DNA of 50,448 bases, taken from Bacteroidaceae bacterium. Lineage in GTDB: Bacteria; Bacteroidota; Bacteroidia; Bacteroidales; Bacteroidaceae. Below the pieces are notes generated by a model, which was given only the letters and a program-made list of their open reading frames with translations, did no database searches and was not told where the DNA came from. The stretch spans positions 1 to 50,448 of the forward strand of contig JAFXMB010000090.1 in NCBI GenBank assembly GCA_017530735.1, read 5' to 3'. Shown piece by piece: positions 48,316 to 50,448 of the stretch. The position numbers and the translations under genes were made by a program. Each line of letters opens with the position of its first letter. Within the stretch, counting starts at the first letter, position 1.

Positions 48316-49499
48316 CAGATAATGATAGGAATGGGAATAAAGATTCCCTGAAGGAAACTGTATGTGTCCAGATTGAATACCAATCCAACATTTACGGACC
48401 AGGTCTTGTATCCTATGCCCCAGTCTTCATACGCTCCGTACAACTTAAATCTCAGACTGGTGTCCGTAATATCATCCGGAGATATGTTGCGTCTTATCAT
48501 CCAGTCGGCATTTACACCGGCCTGAACAGAAAAGCTGCCCAAACTGCTCGGATAGTAGGAGCGGTCCTGGCTGTCGGGGTTGATCTTATCGGACTGCTGT
48601 GAGATATCGGCATATCCTATTCCGGCGTAAGGGATGAGCCTGAAGTACTGATTCAGGTCAAAGATATGACCGACATTAAGGTACATGCGGAAATGATTGA
48701 CCGTTTTATCGGTTACCCAATCATAATCGTATCCTATATCATGATAGAAATTATTGGTCTTGAGTTCTGTAAAGTAGCCTGTCATACCGAAGTCAATGTA
48801 CCATTGTCTCTTGGTGATGTAGTCAATGCCGACATTGAAACCGAACATGTCATTAACCTTTTCCTTGGCTGTTCCCAGAAGGGACTCATGTTCCGCTCCG
48901 ATATAGAAACCGTATCTGTATGCGGGAACCTGGGTAACAGAGAGGTCCGGTTCCTTCCTTTTTGTCTTTTCCAGTTGACTGCGGACAGACTCCTCATATT
49001 TACTGATGACGGCTTCATCCCTGAATTGGTTACTCTCCTGCTGGAACTTGGCTATCTCTTTATCGGCTTTGACCATGTAGTCCTCCAAGACTCTGGAGTA
49101 GGCCGGGGTGGTTTCACCTATCGCGCGGGACTGGATGTATCTGGCATAGAGTTCCCAGGTGTCGAAAATGGCCTGATTGGCTCTCAGGTCCAAATCATCG
49201 GCCCTGGAGGGGTCATAGTAGGATCTATCCCTGTTCAGTGTACAGTCCACCTGATAGTAGACCAGTTTGTAGTTCTGGATAAAGGTTTTTTTCTTGACTG
49301 CATTTAACTTGAAGGTGGGTTGGGAGGTGTTAGTTGCCAGAGGTGACAACTCTACCTGTTGGTAATCGGCCCATGTAAGGGGTCCTTCATTCCAATTCTT
49401 AAGATTCTCACGTTTTTTGGCTGACAGCGTAAGTTGACTTGCTGCAAACAGGAGCAGGATCAGTGTAAGGACACTCCTGCGGTTGATTATTGGACTCAT
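48315..49499 (-). CDS. Secreted protein with LTW domain and outer-membrane barrel-like C-terminus (copy 1)
   Basis: A 394-residue protein; the start at 49499 gives MSPIINRRSVLTLILLLFAASQLTLSA, a signal peptide. The N-domain reads GPLTWADYQQV, then YYDPSRADDLDLRANQAIFDTWELYARYIQ. This pattern resembles DUF922-type putative proteases (LTWxDF ... LLxHEQxHFDxxELYAR) but the HE..H zinc residues are replaced (RANQAIFD), so any catalysis should be lost. A coiled middle (EDYMVKADKEIAKFQQESNQF) precedes an eight- to ten-strand barrel-like half (YIDFGMTGYFTELK, FRLIPYAGIGYADIS, SVNVGLVFNLD). Unrelated to mfd or rubrerythrin in role. Confidence 0.72.
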   Translation of the reverse strand: MSPIINRRSVLTLILLLFAASQLTLSAKKRENLKNWNEGPLTWADYQQVELSPLATNTSQPTFKLNAVKKKTFIQNYKLVYYQVDCTLNRDRSYYDPSRADDLDLRANQAIFDTWELYARYIQSRAIGETTPAYSRVLEDYMVKADKEIAKFQQESNQFRDEAVISKYEESVRSQLEKTKRKEPDLSVTQVPAYRYGFYIGAEHESLLGTAKEKVNDMFGFNVGIDYITKRQWYIDFGMTGYFTELKTNNFYHDIGYDYDWVTDKTVNHFRMYLNVGHIFDLNQYFRLIPYAGIGYADISQQSDKINPDSQDRSYYPSSLGSFSVQAGVNADWMIRRNISPDDITDTSLRFKLYGAYEDWGIGYKTWSVNVGLVFNLDTYSFLQGIFIPIPIII

Positions 49500-49571
49500 A
49501 GGATAAAGAATGTATTTGTGCAAATTTATTTTTTTTTCTACTTTTAAAATATACCATACAGGGTTTTTTGT

Positions 49572-49579
49572 TAAGTTTG
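49572..49579 (+). promoter_or_regulatory. -7 box of rubrerythrin
   Basis: TAAGTTTG matches TAnnTTTG, 31 bases before the ATG. A divergent TAAATTTG box (reverse strand of 49521-49528) serves the gene at 48315. Confidence 0.5.
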
Positions 49580-49610
49580 TACAAATAACGATCATTTCAA
49601 CTACATATTT

Positions 49611-50147
49611 ATGAGCAAGTATTCAGGAACACAGACCGAGAAGAACCTGTTGGCCGCATTTGCCGGCGAATCACAGGCACGTAACAAGTATACCTACTTT
49701 GCATCAAGGGCAAAGAAGGATGGTTTTGAACAGATTGCTGCAATCTTTGAGGAGACTGCCAACAATGAGAAGGAGCATGCCAAGCTTTGGTTCAAGGAGC
49801 TGGAGGGAATAGGCGATACCGCTCAGAACCTGGGCGCAGCCGCTGATGGCGAGAATTACGAGTGGACCGATATGTACGAAGGCTTTGCCAAGACCGCCGA
49901 GCAGGAGGGATTCCCCGTACTGGCCGCACGTTTCCGTATGGTTGCCGCTATCGAGAAGCAGCACGAGGAGCGTTACCGCGCCCTGCTCAAGAACATAGAG
50001 ACCGCCAAGGTCTTTGAGAAATCAGAAGTCAAGGTATGGGAATGCCGCAACTGCGGTCACATCGTTGTGGGCACCAAGGCTCCGCAGATCTGCCCGGTTT
50101 GCCAGCATCCGCAGGCCTACTTTGAGGTTCACAAGGAGAACTATTGA
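49611..50147 (+). CDS. Rubrerythrin
   Basis: A 178-residue peroxide-reducing iron protein. The N-terminal four-helix diiron domain has [32 protein letters not shown] and [12 protein letters not shown], and the C-terminal rubredoxin domain has the four Cys ligands in ECRNCGHIV and [13 protein letters not shown]. It protects anaerobes by reducing hydrogen peroxide. Bacteroidales usually carry one or more copies. It stands alone; no terminator is visible after it. Confidence 0.95.
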   Translation: MSKYSGTQTEKNLLAAFAGESQARNKYTYFASRAKKDGFEQIAAIFEETANNEKEHAKLWFKELEGIGDTAQNLGAAADGENYEWTDMYEGFAKTAEQEGFPVLAARFRMVAAIEKQHEERYRALLKNIETAKVFEKSEVKVWECRNCGHIVVGTKAPQICPVCQHPQAYFEVHKENY

Positions 50148-50448
50148 TTTTATTCCGCCAAAGTCGATCAGGCGACCCATATTTTCCAGAACGTAGCATG
50201 AAACGAACTGCTTCACCGCAACCGCAGTCGGAACGTAGTCGGGGTTATATATCCCCGACGAATAACTGACAAGATCCGAGGTGACGCAGACTCCGCCGGC
50301 GCTGTAGGAAATCGCGGGAGTCAGGGCGAGGCCGTGGTATCCGCTGTTTCCAACCGCCGTGTAGTGCAGTCCGTCTCCCGGTCCGATGCAGGTCTGTATC
50401 GCGATGTTGCCGGAATGAAATTGTTTGACTGTCCCGCCTCGGGTGCAT
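50022..50448 (-). other. Open frame running off the right edge, possible foreign gene or assembly join
   Basis: On the minus strand a frame is open from the window edge to 50022. It translates to CTRGGTVKQFHSGNIAIQTC, then IGPGDGLHYTAVGNSGYHGL and MGRLIDFGGIK, which looks protein-like, with Gly/Ser/Tyr-rich strands as in phage or surface structural proteins. From about 50147 to 50022 it would be read antisense to the end of rubrerythrin, so the real gene probably ends or is cut near 50148. By eye the 300 bases after 50150 are richer in G+C than the rest. I do not recognise the family. Confidence 0.35.

Overview
The window comes from a member of the Bacteroidales (phylum Bacteroidota); the genus cannot be fixed from this sequence alone. 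The evidence is fourfold. Promoters carry the Bacteroidetes -7 box TAnnTTTG, several with a -33 TTTG or TTG 18-21 bp upstream. There are clade-typical families: BF3164-like 6-bladed propeller lipoproteins, DUF4369, DUF2975, DUF3127, DUF4835/PorD, PEGA-domain and TonB-linked proteins. Rho carries a long Gln/Pro-rich insertion. The gene order dnaN - exonuclease - coaBC - DUF4835 - recN is also typical. Genes are dense and often overlap by 1-4 bases.

Layout. 1-4465 (minus strand): recN (5' end only), a coaBC gene fused in frame to a DUF4835/PorD-type secreted domain, a DnaQ-fold exonuclease and dnaN; DUF3127 diverges at 4615. 5126-8437: a propeller lipoprotein and rho. 8785-13709: two tandem copies of an operon module (secreted ~400-residue protein, ECF sigma factor, small one-pass membrane protein) with matching promoter blocks, and a TonB-C protein at the end. 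13830-19083: three more propeller lipoproteins, a DUF3667 protein and a small secreted protein. 19310-25117: two BlaI/M56 (BlaR1-like) regulator-protease pairs flanking an ECF sigma/membrane protein pair. 25329-29326: a TlpA-like lipoprotein, a small membrane protein, an ABC ATPase and a fifth propeller lipoprotein. 29545-33120: engB, recR, a membrane protein, a GT2 glycosyltransferase, a GNAT acetyltransferase and tRNA-Asp. 33298-34634: a cobalamin riboswitch with no recognisable B12 gene after it, then a PEGA-domain protein. 34674-43628: kdgK-eda, dnaX, an FtsB/DivIC-like gene, a DUF4369 lipoprotein, plsC-like, dihydroorotase, a Dpm1-like synthase, a small HTH regulator and DUF2975. 43833-50147: mfd, two paralogous secreted/barrel proteins and rubrerythrin. 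The last 300 bases look compositionally different and hold an open frame running off the edge.

The most unusual material is in 8.4-29.5 kb. It is rich in envelope lipoproteins and envelope-facing signalling (three ECF sigma factors, two M56/BlaI systems). It carries three 140-bp copies of a dispersed palindromic element, each just downstream of a minus-strand stop codon, plus a short hairpin derivative and a half copy. It also shows traces of local duplication: the tandem sigma modules, a signal-peptide cassette shared by two otherwise divergent lipoproteins, and a relic of an ABC ATPase C-terminus beside one of those two lipoproteins, in the position the intact ATPase holds beside the other. 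The best candidate for an undescribed system is the duplicated secreted protein/ECF sigma/membrane protein module.
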